Source of the DNA: Spongospora subterranea f. sp. subterranea
Taxonomy: Eukaryota > Endomyxa: Phytomyxea > Phytomyxea > Plasmodiophorida
NCBI GenBank assembly: GCA_049724395.1
Contig: JAUGWO010000136.1
Location: forward strand, 217,823 to 281,822
Length of the DNA: 64,000 bases
Direction of reading: 5' to 3'
A program made the translations under genes and the position numbers. The notes below the pieces were generated by a model. That model made no database searches. It was not told the DNA's origin and saw only the letters and a list, made by a program, of their open reading frames with translations. Position 1 is the first letter of the stretch. Each line of letters opens with the position of its first letter. Shown in pieces: positions 25,055-33,402 of the stretch.

Positions 25055-25391
25055 ATCGATAGAAACACGCCAGAACAGTGAGCAGTTCAATAAACACCTG
25101 TGTCTGACACCGGTACACAATGTTACCTTGTCCCGTTTCAGTGCGCATGAGGAATGCATCTCATCCCTCAAATAGTGTGCGATGGTATGTTGGGGGATGC
25201 GACACTGATGCAACGTCTTGAGGTCAAAGTCGAGGGCGAGGCCTCATTCAAGGCCTCAACTGGTAAATAATATTACCTACAGTGGAGCGCTCGACAAAGT
25301 ACGATACGCGGTATTGGATACCGTACCGTATCGTGCCAAGGCGGCAATCATCGTGTGTATTGCTTGACTGCGTGCGGCTAGAAATAGGAGC
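25055..25391. other. intergenic between divergent genes; small hairpin
   Basis: About 340 bp. A short inverted repeat around 25299-25335 (acgatacgcggta / taccgtaccgtatcgt) could form a hairpin. Otherwise nothing is recognisable, and it likely contains promoters for both flanking genes. Confidence 0.4.
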
Positions 25392-25823
25392 ATGATGAGG
25401 CCGTCGAAGCGTACCAGACGCTCAGTTATCATCGCCTGAGATTGGGGCGTCATCTACTTGACGCTCTCTGGCAAGACACATCGCATGGGCCGCAACGATT
25501 TTGGTTTTCCGTGCATATTCGAGGCCATCGCCTTCCTGTTATTGCATTGACATGTTTAAGCGACTCCGCCACAAATTCGCCGCCTATGGTTGCTTTAAAG
25601 TTACGAAAATGGCGCCATTTTCATGCGATTCCACGAGAAGCCAGTCTGCGAACTTTCAAATCGTTTTGTCCATCCTGAAGACAGAATGAGTCTTATCGAC
25701 ACTCTCGAACAGAGTTATCATCAAAGAAACCTATTTACAATAATAAAGGTAGGATATTTTTACTACCAAGGCAAGAAAACAGCTTGCCAGTCCCTGGTTA
25801 CCGAATTATTGGTAGCCCAATAA
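25392..25823 (+). CDS. small protein of unknown function
   Basis: Four exons with introns of 51, 63 and about 42 nt, all GT-AG, chain from the ATG at 25392 to a TAA at 25821-25823. The product is about 90 aa: basic start (MMRPSKRTRRS), then GFPCIFEAIAFLYENGAIF, HEKPVCELSNRF and a helical tail (IDTLEQSYHQRNLFTIIKSL). The consistent intron sizes and phases support a real gene, but no family is recognised and the model is inferred by hand. Transcript data could move the exon borders. Confidence 0.45.
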
Positions 25824-26210
25824 ATTAGAACGAAATTTGTATCTATTGCAATTTTCTTCATTGTTCTTGTTGTCCAAGGGAAATAGATGTATCAGTGTTC
25901 CATGTTTGAGCGATAAGAATAAGGTTTATACACGAGCGAACGATAGAGATTTTGGCGCGCCAGTATTTGGATCCAGCGATGTTTGTACATTCTCAGTTGA
26001 AGATTTTCTCGAGGATTTTCCACTCGACGCCGAGTACGAGGCCTGCTGTTTTGGCAGGGTGGTGTCTGATAAAAGACGTTAGATATTGGCGCAGACTTCA
26101 CTTGAACATACTCTCTACGATTTGCCCTTTATGAAGTCTGTGGACCATGCGGTAAAGTAGTGGCCTAAACTACATCTCAAATATTGAATTACACGTTTTT
26201 TCAATTGTGA
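25824..26210. other. intergenic; one uncalled open frame
   Basis: About 390 bp between convergent genes. A plus-strand frame at 25837-26082 lacks an ATG but has an acidic, coding-like stretch (SVEDFLEDFPLDAEYEA). It could be an unassigned exon; I cannot connect it to anything. Confidence 0.3.
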
Positions 26211-26587
26211 TTACAGATTGGGAGTGTTTATCGTAGTATGAGAGCCTAAATGCAAATGTGATGCAAGAAAGTCATTGTCGAACGGGGGCGGATTTGGCTG
26301 ATTAGTTTCTGGCTGAAAAACAGAAAGTGTGTTATGATACCCGTTGAACTGGAGATAATCACGTATGAGTTCATTGATGATCAGATTATCAGTTGATAAC
26401 TGAGGCCGGTCTTTGGGCTAACGAAAAATGTAAGCTCAAAACCACAAACTGGCCGCCTCGAGACTCGCCTGATCTTCAAGGGCGTTGAAGATCTCGGCCC
26501 TGATTCTGGCGTGCAATTGCCCAAGAACGCCACGTGATTCCAGTGTCTCGCGTAATACCTGCTTAAAAGATCCTCTAAAGAGGCCAT
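26211..26587 (-). CDS. CEP20/FOPNL (FOR20)-type centriolar LisH protein, start region shifted
   Basis: Basal-body and centriolar-satellite protein needed for cilium formation and centriole positioning. The FOP N-terminal-like block reads QVLRETLESRGVLGQLHARI then RAEIFNALEDQ. A 51-nt GC-AG intron (26418-26468) follows, then the LisH motif (NLIINELIRDYLQFNGYHNT) and a short tail, giving about 120 aa. The best ATG (26587, MASLEDLL) is one base out of frame with QVLRETL: an A run near 26563 is one short of the expected LLKQV. No in-frame ATG exists upstream in this frame. An unseen first exon, an indel or an assembly error could explain it. Presence of the gene implies a flagellated stage. Confidence 0.82.
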
Positions 26588-27250
26588 GATCAATCGCCTG
26601 ATAAATGAACGAGTACTGGTTATCTGTTATCGAAGGGTGTGTGTGATCATTGGTCGTTGATACTGTGTAACATGATGATGATGATGATAGAGAGGGGGGG
26701 CGTGGCCTTCACACTGCCGTCATTACACCGACAGGATCTGTGGCCAAGATCGGACAACAACAATGGGCATTGGTGGTGTCAACTGATAATGGATACGGGC
26801 TATGCAAGGCCAAGGGATCTGAGGTCAAGCATCATTCGCTGGGGGGTGAAGTGAAATTGATGTGGTCCAAAACCCTAGAAAGAACATGAAAACAAATGTA
26901 ATCTTTGATGCACACCATCGCCAGCGGAAACAATGACACGCCGAAACGTTTGACAATAGAGTAAAGCTTTGAAGACGACTTCACTACTAGAACAAATCAA
27001 AGTCAGAGATTTAAGACGGATCTCTCAGCTAAGCTCACTCAACTCAAACAAACTCGCTCAGACTACATAGATTTCGTCGTAAGCGCCAATCCCTGATTAC
27101 CAACTAGACCAGGACCCCAGGTTGGTCGCCAATTCATCAGAACATGTTGAACAAATATGTCGATCCTCTTTTGAAAGATACTTTGATCCAGTTGCCGATA
27201 AACAATTCAAAGACAAGCTGAAAAAGGATGAACGTGCCCGTAAAGCCGCC
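26588..27250. other. intergenic, start of repeat-rich region
   Basis: About 660 bp. It contains a short (ATG)n-like microsatellite (gatgatgatgatgat near 26670-26685) and, from 27122, an open frame without ATG that is rich in Lys, Arg and Glu and runs into the inverted repeat at 27254. No host gene is recognised. Confidence 0.4.
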
Positions 27251-27253
27251 CAC

Positions 27254-27510
27254 AAGAAAGAACAAGATCAGGCTATTCTACAACTAATCAATCAGGATCT
27301 TATTCAGACTATCACCGCGTTACTGAAACGACGTTCACAAAAAAATCGGCGTTTACTACTTTTGAGCTCGTTGGTTTGGGCGAACAGGGCGAGCGGTTTT
27401 CAGTGCGCCGTGACCAATTTTTGGTGAACGTCGTTTCAGTAAAGCGGTGATAGTCTTAGTAAGATCTTGCTTGGTTTAGTTGTAGAATGGGCCTGATCTT
27501 GTTCTTTCTT
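27254..27510. repeat. imperfect inverted repeat, arms about 87-90 bp
   Basis: The left arm 27254-27340 and right arm 27421-27510 are reverse complements at roughly 85-90 percent by eye, around an 80-bp spacer. Both contain the shared string gaaacgacgttcac, and both carry a piece of the same Lys/Glu/Gln-rich coding-like frame (KKEQDQAILQ), on opposite strands. This looks like a transposon fragment duplicated head-to-head. A further coding-like frame on the minus strand (27476-27742, with LDQLLEQERNMLKELVQAN) adjoins it. The element family is not identified. Confidence 0.7.
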
Positions 27511-27716
27511 TAAGACCTTGATGCAATCGCAGACACAGTTCAAAGATTAAAGATTCACGACAGAACTCGAAATCTCCCATGAAATGACGACTTTGAACGT
27601 TTGCTTGAACGAGCTCTTTCAACATGTTGCGCTCTTGTTCCAAGAGCTGATCCAATTTTGGACCAAGCATTTGAGGTGTGTGCTGTCTTTGCAAATTCCA
27701 TTTCGACTGATTTAGA

Positions 27717-28132
27717 CATCCTGACAGCAATGTTGATACCAAACGGGTCCGGAAAGTAATGCAGCTGCTTGTTTACGCACGGGTGGGTAGCAACGACTTG
27801 GCAACGCTACGTCGGATGCTCGATGAGTCGTCGCAGGCGACAGTTCACTTTCCTAACGCTCGCAAGCACGAGGAGCCAGTCATGCGTCTGTTGTCTTCGG
27901 GCAACTCGTCAGTACTGGTTGACTGGCCGGCCATTATAAGTTCTACAGGCTGGAACGCCTGGCACGGGCATGTGGCGATCTGGTTGCGAGCGTTAGGAAA
28001 GTGAACTGTCGCCTGCGACGACTCATCGAGCATCCGACGTAGCGTTGCCAAGTCGTTGCTACCCACCCGTGCGTGAACAAGCCGCTGCATTACTTGCCGG
28101 ACCCGTTTGGTATCAACATTGCTGTCAGGATG
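27717..28132. mobile_element. foldback element with 148-bp nearly identical inverted arms
   Basis: Left arm 27717-27864 and right arm 27984-28132 match as reverse complements with only about three mismatches over 148 bp, enclosing a 119-bp loop. Outer ends read catcctgacagcaatgttga and its complement. The high identity implies a young inverted duplication or active gene conversion. No target-site duplication is obvious. The arms have an open frame (ARVGSNDLATLRRMLDESS), but no known transposase motif. It abuts a DDE transposase remnant, so it may be a terminal part of that element or a non-autonomous relative. Confidence 0.82.
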
Positions 28133-29243
28133 ATGACAGGTTCTCTACCCGCACCCCAACCGTTTCGCAAAGCATTCCTCTGAACTGGAAAGAATTAGCA
28201 GAAAATAACGCTGAGTATCTACGAAAGTTATTTCGATCAAAAAACGTGGATGTCGTTATCACAGCGGATGAGGTTTCAGCTCGGACTACCAAACTGTCGG
28301 TTCTTACTCTATATTCAGGTTTTTTTGAAGTTTCATGAAATTGCCTTAAAAGCCATTGGCAAAACGGGAGAAAGACATATCGGAAATATTGTGCAAGCGC
28401 ACGACGAGAAACTTGGGGCAACGGTCATGGTTGCGTGCGAACTGTTAACCTCTCAGTTATTACCGGCAATGATAATATTTACCGGAAAATTTGGTAAACG
28501 GCTGTGTGACCAGTATCAACACCACAAACCCTCGTTAATCACTTTTAACGAGCAACACTGGATGAATACTACAACCTTTAAGATGTATCTCAGGTGGATT
28601 CATCTCTAAAAATTATCGAAGCATGTGATTTACTAATTCTGTTCTCAGATTTGTAAATGGGATTATTTCCAAATAGAACCATAGGATTGACGGTGGACCG
28701 ATGCCGTCAGCACTATGGCACAGAGATTGACAGTTTTGTTGATACCTTGAACAAAGACGTGAGTATTTCCGGGCAAGATCGTCTTAGGGTACATCGGAGA
28801 AGGACTTACACCAATTTTGCAGGTTTTTTTTGTGAGGTTGAGATTGGAGTTTATTTCAACTTTTTACAGGTACCTGATGTGTGTATCAATCGCGCTTTGA
28901 AACAGCGTATCCAAAGTAAATATTATTTATTAAGAAACGAAAAAGCGCCACAATTTCGCCCAGGTAAACGACATAATCAAAAATTACGTTTTCAAAATAT
29001 TTATTTGCTGTAGGTGAAACGTTTCATGTAACTCGTGATGACATGATCGGTATAATAGAGTCGGTCATCAACGAGATCAATTTCGAGAATCGCCAATCGA
29101 AGTGGATAGCGAAATCATTCATCAAATGTGGGCAAGACCCGTGGAGCGTTTCACTCGCAGAGTTCCGAAGCCATTTGGACGACCTTGCTACGAACAGTTT
29201 GTACGCGGCAATGCTCAAACACCAGCAGGCTCTGAAGTTGTAA
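28133..29243 (+). mobile_element. pogo/Tigger-like (DDE_1) DNA transposon remnant
   Basis: Several plus-strand frames in a row carry pieces of a CENP-B/pogo-type DDE transposase. These are an early VDVVITADEVSARTT block, a core MVACELLTSQLLPAMIIFTG followed by WMNTTTFKMYLRWI, then TVDRCRQHYGTEIDSFVDTL, VPDVCINRALKQRIQSKYY and a C-terminal FIKCGQDPW. The order fits the family. The pieces lie in different frames, and although some junctions could be introns the whole does not read as one intact gene. Clear terminal inverted repeats were not found unless the adjacent foldback supplies them. Confidence 0.72.
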
Positions 29244-29830
29244 ATACAACCAATAAACAAAGCTACATGGAATATTGTCCGCATTTGACAACTCATTCGC
29301 TATTTCACTAAAGCTCTGAACGTCTAAAGTAATCACTGATGAGTCAGTGATGAAGATTGACGACACACCTGACCAAAGCACAAGTATGTTTAATATATAG
29401 AGATCATGTGGTATTGTTCCAGGACGATGTCGATGGAGGTACCAGTAGAGCGCGGAAGGTGCAGGTACATACCATCCGAACATAAAATAAGAGGGTTGCG
29501 CCGATCGGACTTTTTCTCACTGTCAGGTCGCCAAATGGATAAAATTTTTAATTTTGTCATTGCAAGGGCTCTCAGATGGGATAATTCTGTCACCAAATCT
29601 CTAGAAAATGGCACTAATTTTGTCATTTCCACGGAGTTTTGCGAATTTTGTCAGATGGATAATATTGTCATCTACGGTAATGGACCACGACCACCACTAT
29701 ATACACGCGTTATATACACAACCACAGCCGTACGAGTGTATGTGTTCCCATTGTGCCCTTGACGGCACATTGTGTCCCTAATTATTTGCATACCACCCTC
29801 TATGGTGACACATCGTGCCTGTATCCTGTT
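29244..29830. other. no supported gene
   Basis: About 590 bp of AT-rich sequence between the transposase remnant and the 66-bp minisatellite. Short frames only. Sequence around 29690-29800 has CA/TG-rich tracts but no unit repeat. Confidence 0.4.
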
Positions 29831-30190
29831 TGTATGTTGGTGGATCGTGCCATTTGACACATTGTGCTGAGTCGGGACTCTTGTTTTGGGGTTGTGAGTA
29901 GATGTTTGTATGTTGGTGGATCGTGCATTGTGCTGAGTCGGGACTCTTGTTTTGGGGTTGTGAGTAGATGTTTGTATGTTGGTGGATCGTGCATTGTGCT
30001 GAGTCGGGACTCTTGTTTTAGGGCTGTGAGTAGATGTTTGTATGTTGGTGGATCGTGCATTGTGCTGAGTCGGGACTCTTGTTTTAGGGCTGTGAGTAGA
30101 TGTTTGTATGTTGGTGGATCGTGCATTGTGCTGAGTCGGGACTCTTGTTTTAGGGCTGTGAGTAGATGTTTGTATGTTGGTGGATCGTCC
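29831..30190. repeat. 66-bp minisatellite, about five units
   Basis: The string tggatcgtgc recurs at 29841, 29917, 29983, 30049, 30115 and (variant) 30181. The last four steps are exactly 66 bp; the first is 76 bp because of an insertion. The first two units carry ggggttg and the last three agggctg, so the array grew by local duplication. As 66 is a multiple of three, frames stay open across the whole array on both strands, which creates repetitive spurious proteins. Confidence 0.95.
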
Positions 30191-30284
30191 GGACAACTAT
30201 CGGTCCAAGGCTATACACTCATTAACCACATTCAGACCAGTTTAACTAATATCATTTCCACCAGAGCTACCCCCTCATGCGACC

Positions 30285-30835
30285 TCACAGATGTAAGCAT
30301 CTAAAAGAAAACGCAGATATCAAGATTGTCTTTTCCGACAAAAATATGGGGTTGGTGGTCATGCACATCTCTGATTATAACAAACTGGTCTTAGATCACT
30401 TATCCAATGATTTAGTCTACAAATAAGTCTCTCCCAGTTTCTGGAACCATCAAGTATCTATGATCAAGGATGAATACTTCGAGCTGGCCGAGAAATTTGA
30501 GACATATGCCACCAACCAGATGCCAAAATATCTCAAAGATGGACCACTCGAATCAATTCCCAAATTTCGTGTTCTTCCCAAACTACACAAAACGGGAAAT
30601 TCTAGTCGCCCTAGCCTGGATCACTACGAAACTGTCTATCCTACTAACCGCCATTCGTAACTCACAGTTACAAATCTCCAATTCAGAAAACAAACAGATT
30701 CCAACAGGCAGTTATCTAGTTTCAGATGACGTCAGCAGTCTATACACAAACATGCGGCGGCTACAGCACCCATACGATGTAATCCTACTCAAAACGGTTC
30801 TTGCAGCTTCCTTAATCTCGCGTACCTTTTATTAG
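30285..30835 (+). mobile_element. Penelope-like reverse transcriptase fragment
   Basis: Three consecutive coding pieces resemble the N-terminal half of Penelope-like element reverse transcriptases: VFSDKNMGLVVMHISDYNKL (compare the family's ADKG...VV...Y), then IPKFRVLPKLHKTG (the family's F-YGLPKIHKP block), then SYLVSDDVSSLYTNM (the D-SLYTNIP block). The fragment is broken by several interruptions and lacks the catalytic core downstream and any GIY-YIG end. It is a dead 5' fragment by these signs. The assignment rests on motif order alone. Confidence 0.65.
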
Positions 30836-31278
30836 TTGAAGCTGTTGTGAAAATTATAGCTGCTTGGTTTTTCGCTGGTTGTTTTAGAAAGACAGCAATC
30901 GGCTTGTGGTTCAGCCAAGGTAGCATCTCCAGCATCTCTTCTGTGATCCGGAGTCGCATGACGACCAGTAAATCCTAAAAAAAATGATGTTAAGGTAGTT
31001 AGGGTATTTGGAATTGTAGTGTTCCGATTAAGAAATCAGTATGGGGTAACCAAGGTTTCAATCTAACATTCGTGCCTGTTCTGTGAAAACGTCTTCTCGC
31101 GCGCAAGGACCGTTGGCCGAGCTGAAGCGGATACAAAGCTTTCCAAGATAAATTTAGGACCCTTCCGACCCGGGTTTACATGAACCAGCATGTGAAGACC
31201 TTAGGCATGGCGCTTGTCACATTGTAGTACTGATCCTTTTGCCGACAAAAGGTCTGGAGTTGCGCGAACGTATAGTAC
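30836..31278. other. no supported gene
   Basis: About 440 bp between the RT fragment and a short open frame. No motifs recognised. Probably further transposon debris. Confidence 0.35.
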
Positions 31279-31530
31279 ATGGTGTTTAAGTACTTGAAAT
31301 TGTCGACCGATAAAGTGTTAAGTCTACTCTATGTTAATCAACCGATTCTCATATATGATATGCTTACTCTTGTTGTACATCACATGGAAGAATTTGATGA
31401 AGACGCCCCGGTTCCAGAGCTGATCCAGCACTACGAGAACCTGCCATCCGGCTGCCTCTGGCTCAAACGTGCTTGCTTCAAGCCTCTCTTCAACTCCTAT
31501 GTTCGTAAGATCAGAAAATTAAACTTCTAG
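31279..31530 (+). CDS. hypothetical 83-aa open frame, end supplied by a MITE
   Basis: ATG-initiated frame with coding-like composition: MVFKYLKLSTDKVLSLLYV at the start, then a helical acidic region (HHMEEFDEDAPVPELIQHYE). It resembles the start of an alpha-helical host protein, but I do not recognise it. Its stop codon lies inside the left terminal repeat of the MITE at 31513-31640, so the original gene probably continued and has been truncated, or the MITE happens to provide the 3' end. No expression evidence can be read from sequence. Confidence 0.3.
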   Translation: MVFKYLKLSTDKVLSLLYVNQPILIYDMLTLVVHHMEEFDEDAPVPELIQHYENLPSGCLWLKRACFKPLFNSYVRKIRKLNF

Positions 31531-31640
31531 CAAAGTCAGAAAAACGGAAACGGTCGTTCTTCCAACCCGCGAAGAGACGACCGCGTAAAGAAACAAAGCG
31601 GCCATTTCCGTTTTTTGCTTTGCTAGAAGTTTGGTTTTCT
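31513..31640. mobile_element. MITE, 128 bp, with inverted termini
   Basis: The first and last roughly 40 bp are reverse complements: the left end reads agaaaattaaacttctagca and the right end, reversed, agaaaaccaaacttctagca, continuing into matching caaag and aacggaaa tracts. The interior is short and non-coding. No clear target-site duplication is visible, so the superfamily is not assigned. Confidence 0.72.
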
Positions 31641-32066
31641 GAGTTCCTCAGACACAATGGACTCGGGAAGAGAAAGAACGCCGCCAAAGTCGCTTAAAAC
31701 CCAGTCATCAATGCAACCTTCATCTGCATAATGGCAGGCATTCTCGTCACCTGTGCTTCCTGGAGATAGCACCATGGTTTAGGGTATAACATTTATCAGC
31801 AATCATTCCCCCATTCCCTCTCGGCGCCCAGCAATTGTTAAGGAATATGTGTCGCGACTCACGAGTGCATCAAAACCGTGTCATCATTACCGCCATTTTG
31901 GGAATCCTACTCTTTTCATAATCAAAAACTGGCGCTACGATCCGCGAGCGGGTAGCCGGGACGGTCCAAGACGACCCAAACAAGCCCCGTGATCGAGAGG
32001 TGTTGGCCGCCACGGAGTCCGAATGGCGACATTCCGATCACTGGCGTCTGGCAATCAGACATTCCA
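31641..32066. other. intergenic, end of repeat-rich region
   Basis: About 425 bp upstream of the ataxin-10 gene; probably contains its promoter. No gene or repeat recognised. Confidence 0.4.
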
Positions 32067-33330
32067 ATGGGATTATCGGAACTGGATTTGACCCAGCTCA
32101 TAGCCAAGGCGAAATCGCTTGATGGACGGATCGAGATCGCATCATCGGAGAGAATATTGATTGATATCGAGAACTATAATAATGGCGATTGTAATCCACG
32201 ACGATTCGCGATCCTGATCCGCAATCTGGCCGCCCATCCGTCAATCGAACACAGACAGCGCCTAACCAGATTCATCACTCCACTACTCTCTATCGTGTCG
32301 CTCCCCGATGATGGTGACGCTGGCCACCGGTTATGTTCATATCAAGCTCTGGCCAACCTGGTTCAGAACGATCCATCTCACGCCCACACCGTCTTCTTCC
32401 ATTGCTATGATAACGGCCTGTTCATTAACGATTGTGGTTCAGTTGCCGTATCCCGCGATCTATTATATGCCTGTATTCGATGCAGTGATGCGTGTTTAGG
32501 CGCGTTTGCAACTTCACAATCTCTTATAGAGCTGATCCTCAACGTCGGAGATGAAGATGTTGATTTAATGGAATGCGCTTATCTAACTGTTCGGCTAATG
32601 GCTGGCACATCTTATATTGATCGTCTTCTCTCGTTGAATCATCCCTCGATCGCTATTCTATCCGCTGACATTCTAGACGAATCTCTATCGGCGCAATCAC
32701 TGTCTGTCGACCAGATCGCCCTCAGCAGAATCGGCGACGCCATCGTTCGCCTTCTTAGAGGATGGCTCGCTCAATTCGGTACAATACTTTCCTCTACCCC
32801 TTCGAATGCCGACCCAATTCACCTCGACCTTCTATATTCCATCTGCCTTCTCGCCAATACGTTCGTGATCACCGCTATCTGTCGCCCGGAAATCCCCAAT
32901 CTGGTCGATGGCGGTATTGCAGATATAACCCTGAATCTATTAGCGTCATGTGGCCAGGACGATGGACCACGCCCGACCCGATCCACGTGCGACCGGTCGA
33001 CGCGGCTATCGCCGTTGTCAATGAAGGCGGTCTTGGTCCGGTTGCTCGCTAATCTATCTGGTGTCAACGATAGCGCCAGGCGAAGGATCGGCGAGGATGA
33101 CGCTCTTATCCTCCTTTTGAATCAGGTAATGTATTAAAGCACCCCGTTTTTCGACAACTCCTCGCTAATTTTCGTTCCGTATTCAGTGCAAGATTGACGA
33201 CAGGAATCCATTTATGCAAGAATGGGTTGTATTTGCGATCCGAAACCTGACCCAGAACGATCCCGTAATCCAACAGCGCATCGAACAACTGAAACCAACG
33301 CCCTATAGCACTGTGTCGGTCGAGATGTAA
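32067..33330 (+). CDS. ataxin-10 homologue (ARM-repeat protein)
   Basis: Alpha-helical ARM-like protein of 400 aa from two exons (32067-33125 and 33187-33330) around a 61-nt intron. The diagnostic ataxin-10 C-terminal block is split by the intron and rejoined: LLANLSGVNDSARRRIGEDD, then LLNQCKIDDRNPFMQEWVVF, then AIRNLTQND. The rest is a run of helical repeats typical of the family. Ataxin-10 homologues act in cytokinesis in yeasts and amoebae and in cell survival in animals. The ATG at 32067 (MGLSELDLTQL) is the first in frame. The stop is 72 bp before the start of the glycosyltransferase on the same strand. Confidence 0.88.
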
Positions 33331-33402
33331 TCTGATTGACGATTGTTTTGCCGGTTGGTCCCTAAATCCTCCACAGTGACTCACCGTTTACTAAACTATC
33401 TT

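Noticed and set aside
25299-25335. Short hairpin as a possible terminator or CRISPR-like repeat
   Set aside because: Single copy, in a eukaryotic context; no array and no spacer pattern anywhere in the window.
27122-27427. Host protein with Lys/Glu-rich helix
   Set aside because: Lacks an ATG and is half contained in the inverted repeat at 27254-27510, so transposon debris is more likely.
28125-28421. Minus-strand open frame over the transposase remnant
   Set aside because: The plus strand carries recognisable DDE_1 motifs; the opposite frame is a shadow.
29672-30304. Long repetitive open frames on both strands over the minisatellite
   Set aside because: They arise because the 66-bp unit is a multiple of three; no ATG-anchored, motif-bearing protein is implied.
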